A stretch of DNA of 64,000 bases from Toxoplasma gondii ME49 (taxonomy: Eukaryota; Apicomplexa; Conoidasida; Eucoccidiorida; Sarcocystidae): NCBI RefSeq assembly GCF_000006565.2, contig NC_031478.1:6348212-6412211 (forward strand), read 5' to 3'. Position numbers and translations under genes: made by a program. Below the pieces are notes generated by a model. It was not told the origin of the DNA, did not search any database, and was given only the letters and a program-made list of their open reading frames with translations. Within the stretch, counting starts at the first letter, position 1. Every line of letters begins with the position of its first letter. Of the stretch, positions 51,701-64,000 are shown in pieces.

Positions 51701-54700
51701 TATAAATATATACATAGATCGAAATGTACAGAGGAAGCTCCACAGGTGGACGCATCATGCGAAGGTTTATTCACAACTGCCGACTCCATTTGGGCAAGTG
51801 ATTTCAAGTACGAGGAGAAAGACAGCCACTCAGTTCTGCAGTGGTATTTCAACTTTCAACTTGCTACCGCCACCAACTGACGGAGATGAAAACTGCGGTT
51901 CGACGTTGGCGATTTCCCTTCGACTGGGACGGTGCCACAGACCCATCCAAGAATGCGCAAGCGGCTTTCGTACCTTGTGACTTCCACGAGTTTATTTAGG
52001 AAACTCAGGGGGAGTGCATGCGCCTGAACCTTCGCTCGACTCTCAGCATCACCGACTCCGTCGTCATCGACTAAGAGGGTGGCGGGAGCGAGGTGGGTCT
52101 CTCTTGAAGAGTGAAGTTCCTCGTTTTCCAAGTCGACCTGTGTGCCTGTTTCCTGTCCTGCCCGCGTGAAGCGACGCGCATGCACCGCTGCCGGGGACGA
52201 GGGATCAGCAGAGAAAAACGAACTTGGCGACGAGCAAGACAAAGGCGACGGCGGTGCGGAGAGCCACGGGTCGCGAACTGTCGAGGCCAACTGATCCAAG
52301 ACGCCCTCTGGGCTCATGGTCTCGCCGACCTCTGTCGCGGCTTCTTCTTCGTCTTTGCCCTCGAGGCCTTCTTGCCGGTTAGGCGGCGAGACCAGGACAC
52401 AGACGGCGCCTACCGAGTTCGTCTGCAGCGACGGCGAAGGCGAGAAGAGCGGGAGCGGAAGACCGGGAGGCCCGGGAGGAAGAAAGAGGAGCGGAGACGA
52501 CAAGCAACACAGCAAGTTGCTGCACAAGGTGAGGTCCTCCAGCACTGCCTCCAGAGCCACTGTGGGAGACGGCTCGGGAACAAAGGCCTTGGCGCGGGAA
52601 GAGAGACCTACCGAAAGTCCACGATTCACTGACTTCTGCGCGGGGAGTACGTTTCGCGGATGTCGCGGCTTCACGCTTGGAAGAGACAACTGTGGGGAAA
52701 ACGGCGGCTGAGAGAACGCCTCTCGCCCCGTCAACAAGCAGGCCTGCAGGCACACACAAGAAAGGAGACGAGATGAGCAACGAACCGCGTGGACGCCGGT
52801 GGAGATACGCAACGGAAACTGGTGAATACAGAAATAGATGCAGAAAGCGGCGATTGAAAACTGCGATGACAAGGAACAACACAAAACTCACCAGTTCCAG
52901 GATTTGCCTGCGGGGCCGCCGACCGCCAGAATGGCAAGACGCACGGAAAAAGTGAGAATGCAGACTACGAGGGAAACGAGGAAGAAAGGGGAGTTGGAGA
53001 AAAGAAAACATTCGAAATGTGACACAAAGGAAGGCAAGAGAGAAAAGAGAACGAACCTATACGAAATGCCACGAACAACAGCAGCGAGAAGAACAAGAAA
53101 ACGAAAAATTGGAGACAGAAAAGTCACACTGCGAACAACGAAGAGACAACGACGAGTTCAAACACCACAAGGCCCACCAGCTTGTTCGTCTCAGACCCTC
53201 CCTTTTCGCTTACTCGGAGGAAGCGCCCGGCAAGAACCGACAACCGAGCATGCTGCTGCGTTAGCGAGTTTTCTTCTGATCCTTCGCCTTCGTTTTCTGT
53301 CTCATCTCCGCCCTCGTCGTTGTGCTCTCTGTCGCGCCTTGTCTTCTTCTCTCCTCTCCCCCCTTCACTTTCTCTCCCCCGTCTCGCTGTCTCGCCGGCG
53401 TCGACTTTACACGGTCGCACACCCCACATCAACCTGTCTGCCCGCAGAGTGTCTTCTGTCTCTTCGCTCTCTCGGCCCTCGGTGTCTCCGCCCTCCTCGG
53501 CGCCTGTCGCCATGAGCCGCTGCAGCTCGCCTAGGCCCGAAAGGACCCACGAAGGAAAGTCGATCTCTCCAGTTTCCTCTCTCTGCGCCCAGGTGCATGC
53601 AGAGGAACGGGAGACAGCCGACCGGAGACAGGCTCTTCCGGCCTCGCGAGCCTCAGGGTTGGGAAGGCGCGAGTGTAGCGAGAGACCCGCAAGCCCCACA
53701 GGCGGCGGCATACCGTCCCCACAGAGATACGTAAAAACTGTGCTAAAGGGCGGAGTCTCTCCGCCTCCACACAGACGAGAAAGGTGGATGGAAGGAGACT
53801 GAGAAGGCGGAGACGAGCACGGGGTCTGCTGGGAGGACGCCGAGGCGGTGAAGCACGACGCTCTGCAAAGAAAAAACCAAAGAAGAAGTGCATGCAAACA
53901 TGACCATACAGAGAGTGCACAAGAGGCTCCACATTCGGAAGGACTTACTTTCAGCACCGCAGCGAAGACAATTCAATACACGACTCTCTGTTCGTGGTAA
54001 CCAAAAAAGCTTTCACGCTATCTACAGTGCCTGCCGAGTCGTTCAAGGAAGATGCTGCACCGACTGAGGTGAGCGCATGCACAGAGATATGCACGTGTGT
54101 ATTTGCCTTTCGGACTGCGCTGTTTGCAGGATTTTCGGCAAGACAGAGGAGACACACACATTTACGTGAAACAGCGACTGCAAGGCCGACTGCACGCGAT
54201 CTCCCCTTTCTCTCAGCTAGGGGCGGATGTCAAGAACTGGATTTTCGATCGACGCGAAGACTATGTAGGCGTGAGAGGCAAGAGAGGCCTCACCAGTGAG
54301 GAGTGAGCAGAACGAAAAGGCATCTCCACAGGCTTTCGTCTGTCATGCGTCTTGCGCCGCATGGGTTGTTGGCTTCCTTAGGAGTGTACCAGACCGGTTC
54401 ACATCCCCGCGGAGGCGACAGATGCAGTTTGTCTGCGTTTTCTGACCTACAAATGCGGCGAACTTGCGCTGTTGTATCGAGTTGATACGCTGTCGACTTA
54501 GGATTGTGAAGTTTCTGTTGGGATGGGGAAAGCGGTGGCAAGTGTAGAAGCGCCATGGTCTCCACTTCGGTAGCTTTCGCTCCACTGTCGGTCTGTCGGG
54601 AATACAAAGTCGCTTCTAACAGGTGATGCCGATGAGTGCAAAGAATGGTTAATTCAACCCAACAGAGAAAGCACAGGCGACAAACCTACCGAATGGAAGC

Positions 54701-57700
54701 CGCGTGGAGGAAGGCGAGACGCGCCGCTTCTTCGAGGCGAGACGATACCAAAAAATCTTGTTTCAGCACCTGCGAAAGAGAAAAGACGAGACGGCCTCTT
54801 TTGAGTGAGACCCGGAGCGGACCGAACCTTCGCGCAGCGTGTGAAACGAGGTTTCAGGAACGCATCCGACATCAAAACACACACCGCAGTGGCTGGTTTC
54901 GGCACGCATTCCTTCGCTGTGCACCACAACTTGTTTCGCGTTCGAAACCACCAAAACGAGTCCAGCTCATCAACTCGCAGTCTGGCTCGGAACCTACTTC
55001 GTATGCCTCCCTGGCGGGGCCCGCGGCTGCATGCATCGCCAGAGCAGCTCTGAAGAGAATCTGGTCGATGAAGAGGCTAAGGCGCTTCGAGCACGCGCGT
55101 CTGAGCGATTCCAAAGAGAAGTTGGCGAGGGCGTCTTCCTCTGCTTTCCTCTGAATGAAGGAGACAGCAGATCCATGACACTGCGGCCGACCCCTCTCCG
55201 TTCGTCCAGCTTCCTCTCGAGTCGCAATTGTCCACTCATCTGGCCCAAAGGAAAACTCCGTTTTCCCTTCGCTCTTTACGTGCACTGCCTCCCCTCGCTT
55301 CGCGTATAATCCACTTCTGGACATCGCTTCTAAACCTCCGACTTCCTCGTCTTCTGGATTGCCCTCGCCCTCCGCCTCGCCCCCCCTCGGGTGCCCGCTT
55401 CGTCGGAGGCGCGCTCGAATGACGAAGGCGAGGATCGCCAACACTCCGTTCTCTTGTTCGCTCTCCGGCGACAAGCGCGGCAAGATCTCGAGGGCGCCAA
55501 GAAGCTGACCACAGGAGACGTAGGAGAGAAACAACTTCCTCCACACTTCGCCCTCTACAGCCGCGGAGGCCTTCCCCACGCGCCCCACAGCGGCAAGAGC
55601 CGGCGCCGGCTCTCGCGAAGAGAACGGCGAGAACAAGGAGACAGGGCGGGGGAGACAAATGGCCTCAGAAGCCTCTGCAGCTGACCGCGCCGCAGATTCG
55701 AAAAGCGACGCTCTGAGAGACAACGAACACCGCGCCGAGGAAAGACCAGCGCGAGCGCATGCCTCACATTGTGTCACGAACTCAAGAAGACAAGGAAAGA
55801 GAGAACCAGAGCGCGCAGGAGAGGGAGAAGAAGCAGAGAGAGGGCAGTTGGGTGCGCCGGGTCCACTGGGTTTGAGGAACTGGGAAGGGAGAAGCAAAGG
55901 CGGAAGTGAGGCTGTGGGCGGCAGGGCGAGAGAAGGCGTCGAGAAGAAGGGGAATGTCATGTTGAGGTACCGACCGAAACTCAGAAAGAGCAACGTTTCC
56001 AGACTCTTGACGAGAAATCTGTCGTCTTCACCTGAAGAGTGTCGTGTCTCTCCATGCTTCAAAATATCCACACAGCACCTCGCTAGAAAGCGCTCTTCTT
56101 GCGTTGTGTACTCGTCCGACTCGGCAGACAGGACCGCCAAGAAAGGCCGAAGGAGAGACGACTTCGCCGCCGCGGCAGCAGAGGCGATAGAGAGGTGCGA
56201 CGCCCTTTTCTGGAGGAGCGAAAAACTCCGCGTGGTCTCCACCACAGCGCCCACCACATGGCGATGAACCTCAGCCGTTGCACGCCGCAGGAGAAGAAAG
56301 AAAGCCGGAGAAGAAAGCAAAGAAGAAGAAGGCAAAGAAGAAGAAAGCAAAGAAGAAGAGACCGATGAAGAAGAGAGCGATGAAGAAGAGAGCGATGAAG
56401 AAGAGAGCGATGAGGCGAAGAGAGATACGCTCGCCACCAGGGCCCAAATCTGCAAGGCATGCGCCGCCACGCGGTGCTCAGCGAGAGGGGATCGCGCGAG
56501 CACAGACGAGAGGATTTCAGAGGCCTGAAGGAAAGAAGGAAAAACGGAAGAAGAGTTGAGAAAACGCAGAAACACGAGGATGCACCGGAAGAAACAGAAG
56601 CAAAAGTGAAGAGCAAACGCGAGAGCAAAGACAAGACGAACACACCGAAGCAGGCAGCGAGACGGCGAGAGAAGAAATGCTAAAAAGAAGACACAGAGAA
56701 GATTCGGAACAAGGACAACTCGATCCTGGCCTCCATCTCTTGCCCAGGAAGAGGACCCAGGGGGTTCTCTCGGCGCCAGACAATCACCACGCAAGCATCG
56801 CTGCATGCGATGCTTGCGATGCATGCAGTACGCAGACCTCGAAAGGCAAGACCAAGAGAGACAAGAACAAAGTTGGAAACAGAACGAGCACCTGAGCCAG
56901 GCGGGACCAGGCAAGTCAGCAGCGACGCGAGGCAGCCTTCGGTAAAAATGCAAAGTTGGAGAAACGAGGAGGACTCAAGAAGCCACAAGAGGAAAACGCA
57001 TTTACCTCAGCTTTCGCAAGGAGCCTGGACGGCGAGGTCTGCTGGCAAAGCGATTGGAGGAAGAAGGCGAGAAACGACGAAGATGCCTCCAGTGTATTTG
57101 CGCAAGGAGTGCATGCAGCTTTCTTCTTGTCCTCAGCTGCAGAAGGTGTCCGCCCTGAGACGTCTGAGTTGCGCGCGTTCTTGTCTCCAGCCCCGTCCTG
57201 GTCGCACTTCTCTCGGCCTCTCGTAGTCTCGTCCTTTCTCTCTCGCCGCCTCCCCGCAGTCCTGAGAGCCTTCTCATGGGCGTCACGCCATGCATCCAGA
57301 AGCAAGAGCGGAGACGCCCCAGAGGAGGCAGCGGACGGAACGGCGGATGGGGAGATGCGAGCAGCGCGTGAGGAAGAACCGAGGCGCGACCCTGGCGCAG
57401 GCCCGAGCGAGGAAAAGGCGTAGGAGAGTGCAGAAGGCGACTTCGCCGGAGCCAGCAGACGAAACGCAGAAACCAATCCCGCGTAGAAGTGGAGCTGCAG
57501 ACCAGGGAAGGGGGAACACTCCAGAAGGGAGACGGTTGTCGGAAGAAGCTTCTCAGTGCACAGGCAGGGAACAGAGAAGGCGAACAAGCCAACAGGAGAA
57601 AACGACTCGACGACGCGCACTGTAGCATGTCGAACGGTCTCTTCAGTTGGAATCAGGAACGCTACAGAACACAAGATATTGAAGGCAACTTGAAATCCAC

Positions 57701-60700
57701 AGAAACAATCAAGACGGTGTTGCACACTCTGGGAAGAAGTCCGGACGGAACATGAACAGCGAAAAGGCCCTCAAGAGATCAGAAAAGGAGATCAGAAGAA
57801 ACGCCTACTAAGCCATCGATGGTGGTTTGAAGCGCCTGCAGAGACTGGACTGCCGCGGCTCCAGCGCGGGGTGACGTCTCTGACGTGCATGCAACCGAGG
57901 ACGAACAGGGCGAACTGGGAGGAAAGGCGCCGCTGGGCGAAGCGCCGCTGGGGCTCCACCGACTTGGCTCATCGTCTCCAGCGCGGTCGCGGGTGTCTCC
58001 GTCGGCACCGTTGGGCGCCGCGCTGGCCTGCAACGGTTGCCGGGGCCCGACGCCGCCTCCTGGCACGGAGACACCGGAGACAGGCGACGAAGGGCGAGAA
58101 CTGTCCCGCAGAGCCACGTTCCAAGCTCGGGGATCCGCCTCCAGAGAAAAGGCGTTTTTTCGCTCGAGAGCGGGGTGGGGGCTGGAGGCCTGTCTCCGCC
58201 CCGGGCCGACGGCCACGGGACTGCATGCGCCGCCGGAATGGAACTGGAGATCCCAGGAGGACGCCCGCAAGCAACCGGCATCCATCGAAGCGTCCGAAAG
58301 ACTGTGCCAGTCTCTTGGCTCTCCGAACGCGCCTACACAGGCTTCGAGGCGATTCGCAGAAGAACTCTGAACCGCCGCGAGGGCCCAGTCCGTGCTGGCG
58401 GCGAGAGCGGCGAGAAGAAAGTACGAACCGAGGACGGCATTGTCAAGAGCCGGACTCACCACGCGAACGCGTAGGCGGGAAACCAGAGAAGAAGTTTCCT
58501 CTTTGCTCCTTTCCGTACACGCCTGGCCAGTCTTGACGATGTCTCGACCGAACTCCACACTCGGAGACAACAGCTCGTCTTGTCCGAAGGAACGGCAGTG
58601 TTCCCCAGGACGTCCCGGCGCGAGGCCTGCATGCAGTCGTTCTGTTCCGTATTCTTGTCTCGGACGTATGCAGCCGTTGTCACGGGCGTTCGCGAAAGGC
58701 AGGAGAGACAGGCAAGCGTCGAGAGAGGCCCCCGGAGAGGCCCCGCGGCCTGGCGAAGCCGACCCGCGTTCGCCTCCAGGCGAGAGCGAGGAAGAAAAGG
58801 CGAAAATGTGCATCGCAGCCGCTCGATGGAACGCCTGCAGCCCCCTACACGCGTGTCTCTGTGAGGCCTCGCAAACGCGTTCCCCGTCATTTTTACTCCG
58901 ACAGCACAGACAAAGCGCCGGGAGGGACAGTTGCGTGCTCGACACCGAGGCCCACAGCGAATCGCCAAACTCCGCAAAGGCGCGAGGAGAAGGACGCAGA
59001 AGCGGCGAGAGCAGGCGGTCCACCAGGCGATGCACGCGACGCGAAAAGACAAGGAAAAAGTCGAGGGAAATCTGCTTCTCAGCTGGCGCGGAAGGGAAGT
59101 GGAACAGACTGGAACGCACAAGGCACACAAACCCAACAACCCAACAGAGTGTGAAGGGTCTCGCTGACGAAGAACACAGGCAGGAAAGACATTAAAGAGT
59201 CGCGGACCACAAACCACGTTCACGACACTGAAGTCAGAAGAAGAGACAAGGAAAACAACCGCCAGTGTCCACCAAAGTCGAAACCAAAAGGCAATCTGCT
59301 TGGAAGCGACAACGCATGCTTCGCGCCCACACACAACAGCGCAGATACCCATCGTGACTGCCGCGGCACATACACATACTGTTCTGTATATATATATATA
59401 TATATATACATCTATGTATTTACAACGAGTTGGAGGCATGTGTCACGATTATTTTCTATGTTTACTATATATTTGAGTATCAGGGGAAGATGCTGGAGAC
59501 GTATCGAGTGCGGTGTGGGTTTCCGACGCCTCGAGTCTTATTTTTACCTTGTATCGGATTTGAGGACGCGAAGCGCAGAAGCAACTGAGGCGCAGCACTT
59601 GAAGGCAGAAACTCGCGTCTCGCCGTCTCCCTCTCTTCTGCTTTTTATTCGCTTTGTCTCGCCTGCCTCTGCGTCATTCGTCTGCCTGGTCTCGCGACTC
59701 GTCCCTTCGTTTCCCCTGCCCAGAGCGCGTCGTAGAAGGTCTTCAATGTCTCTGGAAGTCCAGCTTCCCTCAACACCCCGTTCGTCGTGTGTGGCCGCGC
59801 TGTCGCCCTCTCCACGTTCTTCTTCCCCTCTTTCCGTTTCTCTCTTTTGACCATCTCCTTCGCTCTCGGCGGCGAAAGAGAGAGAGCGAGCAGCCTCGAG
59901 TTGGAGACACCCGGCGAGCAGAATTCGCCAGGAAGGCGACGGCGAGAGGAGAAGGAGACTTTCAATTGTTCGTTCGATCTCACCGCCTTCGTTTCGCGGG
60001 TCCTGTGGCCGTCGCCCGCGGCCTTGTCCGCCTCCTAGGCGCAAGCCTCTGGTCCAAACGCCCTCGGTACCCCCCCAGGTATGCAGACACGAAGTCGCCT
60101 CAGAGTCCTTGCGAAGGACAAGAAGACTTCTGGGGAGTGACGCAGTCGCGTCGCGTCGGCAACGCGCGTTTCCTCCCTTCTCGCTCTGCATGCACCGGAG
60201 GAAAAATCGCTGGAGGGCAGGCAGATGGGGAGATTCCAAGACCAGCTCAGTCTGTCGTGGTGTTGCGCTCTCTCCACGATGCCCGACTGTCCCGCCCAGG
60301 CCGCAGTCTCCTGTCTCCTCTCCGTCTCGCGTGTCTGCCTCTTTTGCGGCTTCCATCGGAAAGAGAAATCGACGAGCTTCTTGGATCGCTGCCGAGTCGA
60401 CGAATTCACAGAGGATCCTCTCCCCTTCTTCTCTCACCGAACCATCGAAGGCCGCAGGCAATCTCAGCCGGTTGCGCCTTGGGAGAGCCTCGGTGTCCTT
60501 GCCCACATCTCCTGCACTCTGTGGGTCATCGCTGACTCTTTTCGGCGCATGCAGATCGCCCTTCCAAGTCCGCGACCGCGTTGGCCGCTCCGTGGCGCGA
60601 CCGCGCGATGGGGATGACGACCGACGCGCGACGCGCTTCCTGCTCAACCTGGAGATTGGCCACTGCTCAGGCTGCTCATGCAGGGAGAAAAACAACTCAG

Positions 60701-63700
60701 CGAGTGTTGCTTCATCTATGGGGCATCGGGCTTCCACTCCATCCCCGTCTTCACCCTCCGGGTCCTTCGCGGTTTCGCCTTCGTCTCCTTCTCCCGATTC
60801 TTCTTCCTTTTCGTCTCGGCCTTCGACACACTCGAGCCCAAGCGCGTACACTTCCTCGCGAACAGCACGCGCCAGGGAGGCCAGCTGGAGAAGCAGCGAC
60901 TCCGGGAACGACGCGGCCGGACGCAGCAGAGACAGAGAACTGGCGAGGGGGCCTAGGGGCGAGAGAAGCGCAGGCGCAGGCCCAGAGTGCGCGGACGAGG
61001 TTTGACGAACGAAGGCGGGAAGCGCAGAATACGAGAGAACCATCGGAAGCGCACAGGGCATGTACGCGTCGTCTGAACGCAAGGCTGTGGATCGCACCCC
61101 ACCCTGGTCCTCTCCAAGTTTCTTGCATGCACCTCTGCCGTCCTCGTCGGCTTCGTGTCGGCTGTCGAGAATCGCCTTCTCTCTCTCGACCTCCTTCCAC
61201 CAGACCAGGGAAGCGCCGAGAAAAACGCCTCTTGCCTCGGTGCGCCCCGAGTCCGCGGCCTCCGACCAGTGGGCCTTTTGACCCTGGCCCGGCCCCCTGC
61301 ATGCGCCGGCGCCCCAACAACCAGCCGCCGTGCACGCCTCCAGCCTTTGAGCCAGCCATCGACACAGCATAGTGCTCGCTGTGGCGGCCGCCAGAAGCGG
61401 ATCCGCGAGAGAAGAGGGGACTGTCTCCTTCTCTTCTCTCATCTGGGGAGACACGGAACGAGAAGCGGAACAAGGAGCATGAGCAGGCGTACACGGTTCC
61501 GACGCCTGGCGCGAAGCCCGCGCCTGAGCTCTCTGAACTGTGAGGAACGTCACAGCCCACAGAAGCCGCTTCAAGGACACAGGCGACAGGCTCGGCCCTT
61601 GGGCTTGAGACGGGGAAGGCACCCGGCTACAGCGAGCTTGGTCGGAGTCGTTGTGTTCCGCAACCAGCAAGAACTGACAGAGAGAAGACGGGGAACAATC
61701 AGATCCCCTCGGCGGACTAGAAGGCTCCAAAGCTCTCGACACCCAATCGAGCAGAACAGCCGCGGCCCGCCACCGAGCGCCAACCGTCTCGCTTGCCTTC
61801 CGGCTTGGTCCTGAAGACGAGAGAAGAGCGACATAGCGCGTTCGGAGCGACCGCAGAGACACGCGCACCTGGTCTAAGCGGGCGCGGCAACTCTCGGGGT
61901 TCCAGAAATCGCTGGCCACCGCCGGTGTCCGCGCGAGAGGGATGCGGAAGGACGCCAGAGGAGGGAACGCGTTCGTTCGCCATGGTGCAGAAGACGGAAG
62001 GGGAAATGCATGCGCGTAATCTCCTTCTCTATCGCGGGAGGTGACTTCCTCAAAGTCCTGATCACGACGATCCTCACCTTCACCGCTGCTCCACGGCAGT
62101 CGCCAGAGGTGAGTATCAGTGAGCAACCACTGCCCCTGTGACTGTTGGCTTTTAACGACAGAGAACATCTGATGAGCTCCGTTGGGAGGCCTTCTCCCCG
62201 CCAGCGTAGCGCCTGCGGCGTCGGGGCGAACCTGCGTTGCTTCCGGCCTCTCGGGATCTCGTTTGTCTTGAGAAAAGGAAATGCACTCGACGTAGGTGAG
62301 CGCACACCCAGCCCCACTGTCGCTGCATGCGCCGCACCCCCCGAGATACGCCTCAGACTCGAATGTTGCTCCGTCGCTGTCTCCTTCTCCATGCCCCTCT
62401 GGAGCCTCCCAGGCGCGGCGCAGGCCCCACAGGCGCCACTCGAGCAGGTGGCATCGCCCCAGTTTGTCGACTACTACGACCCAGGACCTGCCTTCTGATC
62501 TTCGTCGGCCTGCCTTAGCGTCTCGCGGCCAGCCGTTCTCTGCAACCAAAAGTATCTCCACCGGGAAAGGCGAGTCCGGAGGCGACCGCCCAAGAGGCGC
62601 GAGGCGGCTGGGCGTTTCTGGGGACCGGTGCGGAGCCGCTGGGTCTGAGGCCTTTTTCCTGTTCTGGCCGGGGAGCGAAGAGCGCCCCTCGACTTCCGAA
62701 GGGGCGAGACTGAAGACATGTCGCGCCAGGAGCGAGAAGGAGGAGAAGGCGGAAGGCGCCACAGACGAAGCCTGAGGCAGTGAGGGGAGACCTGGGTTTG
62801 TACCGGAAACGTCCAGTCTACAAGATGCGCCTATGTGCCAGACACAGACTTCCGCAAGGTGGTTGGAAGCGGAGGCGAATGCCGAGTCTCCTTCTTCATC
62901 CGTTTCTTCAAACGACGCGCGTGCAGTCGACAACGAAGGCGCTGCGGCGCCATCGACTTCCCCAACCTCTGAACCAGGCTGTTGCCTCTCGGAGTCTTTC
63001 CTCTCGTCGCTCTCCCGTCGCTCCTTCCAATCCTCTCCGCGCCTGTCTCTTCTTTCCTCTCGCTTCTTCTCTTGCGCCTCGTCCCCGTCCGCTGGGGACC
63101 CGGCAGGTCCACACGTCACCACGAAGAGGCTGGAGCGAACCGGAGGCGCCGCGGTGGGCCAAGGCCCAGAGGCGTCCCCCACAGAAGAAATGGAATTCGG
63201 AGACTTTCTCTTCCCAGGTCGTCTCCGAAAGAAGCGCCATATGCCTGTCTCCTCCTTTCCTCTTCCTTGAAGCTGGGTGAGACAGTCGCTGCCGAGCCAC
63301 CCCCCGAAGTCGCCACCAGGAGACAGCCTAGCGACGAAGGCCGCTCGCGCCCAAATTCGTTGGCTTTCTTCGACGGTTCGCGCGGGACCTTCCCCCGAAG
63401 CAAAGGGGAGACCTCCGAGCTGGGATGTCTGTCTGTGCCTCTCGGAGTCTTCATCTCTTGCGCTGCAAGGTGAAGATGCGAAAAGCGGAAACCCACGAAG
63501 GGGCGCCAGGAGGCTGAAGGAGCCTTTCTCACGCGAACAGCCGTGTGAAGCGAGGGGCAAAGGAACCGAGAAGGGCGCTGGAAACCAGACCGCTTGCTTG
63601 CTGACCGAGCTCTCGGCTTCTTGTGAATCTTGGATGTCGCCTGAAGCTGCTCCTGTGGTTGGGGAACAGCCTTCGCAGTCCGCTTCGCGGTGCCCCTCTT

Positions 63701-64000
63701 CTCTGCCGTCTGCAAACCTCAGATCCAGACATCGTTTTCCAGAATTTTCAGAAGGGACGCCTGTCTCCACACAGGACCTCGTGACATTCTGAACATCCGG
63801 ATTCTCCCGCGGTCGCTTCCGGCTTTCGCGCCTCGCCCCCAGAGAGCCTTCGTGGGCGTCGCCAACGCCGCCCGGCTCGCTGCATGCGCCGACCACGACG
63901 ACACCCCAGCGACCTAGGCGAGGCAGTGAGAGAAGCAGCGATTTCTCGTCAACGACGAGAAGGTAGCTGTTGGCAACGAGATCTGAATGCGTCTGGCCTC
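48749..64000 (-). CDS. Giant propeller-solenoid protein, Nup160-like (5' partial)
   Basis: One gene appears to fill the right end, and its 5' end lies beyond the window: the frame is open through 64000. A single exon runs from the edge to about 59548 (donor GTAAAA). Further coding blocks: about 59080-57809; about 57675 to 57010; 56536 to 54998; 54769-54690; about 53870-53170; about 52870-52010; about 51600-51240; about 51150-51070; 50640-49765; 49434-49186; 48991 to the end. The stop is at 48749, or an alternative GTGAGT donor at 48839 leads to a short last exon. The N-terminal part has beta-propeller-like strands (NSYLLVVDEKSLLLSLPRLG; WVVVVDKLGRCHLLEW) with large disordered insertions. The C-terminal part is helical repeats: VLKQDFLVSSRLEEAARLAF; QFPYAVPSFV joined to FDYLRAASLPSDPVEALGQ, LLRDGRLGDACNLV; then LLQDVGRILADYQK. 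The tail resembles the end of Nup160, a scaffold of the nuclear-pore outer ring. Other coat or tether proteins share this layout. Confidence 0.5.
51600..51722. repeat. TA/TATG microsatellite (intron of large gene)
   Basis: Imperfect TATA, TATG and TATC repeats in an intron of the large minus-strand gene. Confidence 0.85.
56277..56422 (-). repeat. Purine repeat coding a Ser/Leu run
   Basis: On the plus strand it reads as GAA/AAG/GAG-rich sequence with a 15-base unit (AGCGATGAAGAAGAG) in near-perfect tandem at about 56372-56415. On the coding minus strand this gives a long Ser/Leu run inside a helical exon of the large gene. Confidence 0.85.
59387..59410. repeat. TA microsatellite (intron of large gene)
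   Basis: A pure TA run between the 4.4-kb exon and the next exon of the large minus-strand gene. Confidence 0.85.

Noticed and set aside
59654..61372. Plus-strand open frames of 260-300 codons
   Set aside because: They lie antisense to the 4.4-kb exon of the large gene and have the Arg/Ser/Pro-rich composition expected from reading GC-rich codons backwards.

Overview
The window looks like nuclear DNA of a coccidian apicomplexan of the Toxoplasma/Hammondia/Neospora type. I infer this from intron-rich genes with clean GTAAG or GTGAG donors and pyrimidine-CAG acceptors, large Ser/Glu/Ala-rich insertions in conserved proteins, very frequent GCATGC motifs, AT microsatellites inside introns, and the lack of any bacterial operon layout. 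No rRNA, tRNA, CRISPR array or transposon was recognised. Species assignment is an inference.

Layout. 0-10 kb (minus strand): a four-exon gene of unknown function (1986-4250), a possible membrane-protein ORF (4732-5271), a three-exon gene with a C-terminal PCNA-binding-like motif (6836-8640), and the 3' exon of another unknown gene (8973-9207). 10.1-16.7 kb (minus): the large subunit of chromatin assembly factor 1, with a charged KER coiled coil, a PIP-like motif and the D-S-D-E-E-W acidic block. 18-21 kb (minus): weak exons of an unknown gene, divergent from the next one. 21.5-24.9 kb (plus): a secreted cysteine-rich protein with a Thr tract (three exons) and a small FN3-like protein with an N-terminal acylation signal. 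27.2-35.9 kb (minus): an unusual TPR plus tandem PRMT-fold gene (PRMT9 architecture) with degraded catalytic loops in both modules. 37.7-38.3 kb (minus): a possible RNase P/MRP Rpr2/Rpp21-type zinc protein. 39.5-45.7 kb (plus): a complete ten-exon MFAP1 spliceosome gene. 48.7 kb to the right edge (minus, 5' end outside the window): a very large propeller-plus-solenoid protein, possibly a Nup160-type nucleoporin.

Most of the recognisable genes are housekeeping nuclear functions: chromatin assembly, PCNA-linked replication, arginine methylation, splicing and nuclear pore. The two plus-strand genes at 21.5-24.9 kb look parasite-specific (secreted or membrane-attached). The genes do not form an operon. 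Exon models were read by eye from splice-site sequence, reading phase and family similarity; boundaries stated as exact are those where phases join cleanly.
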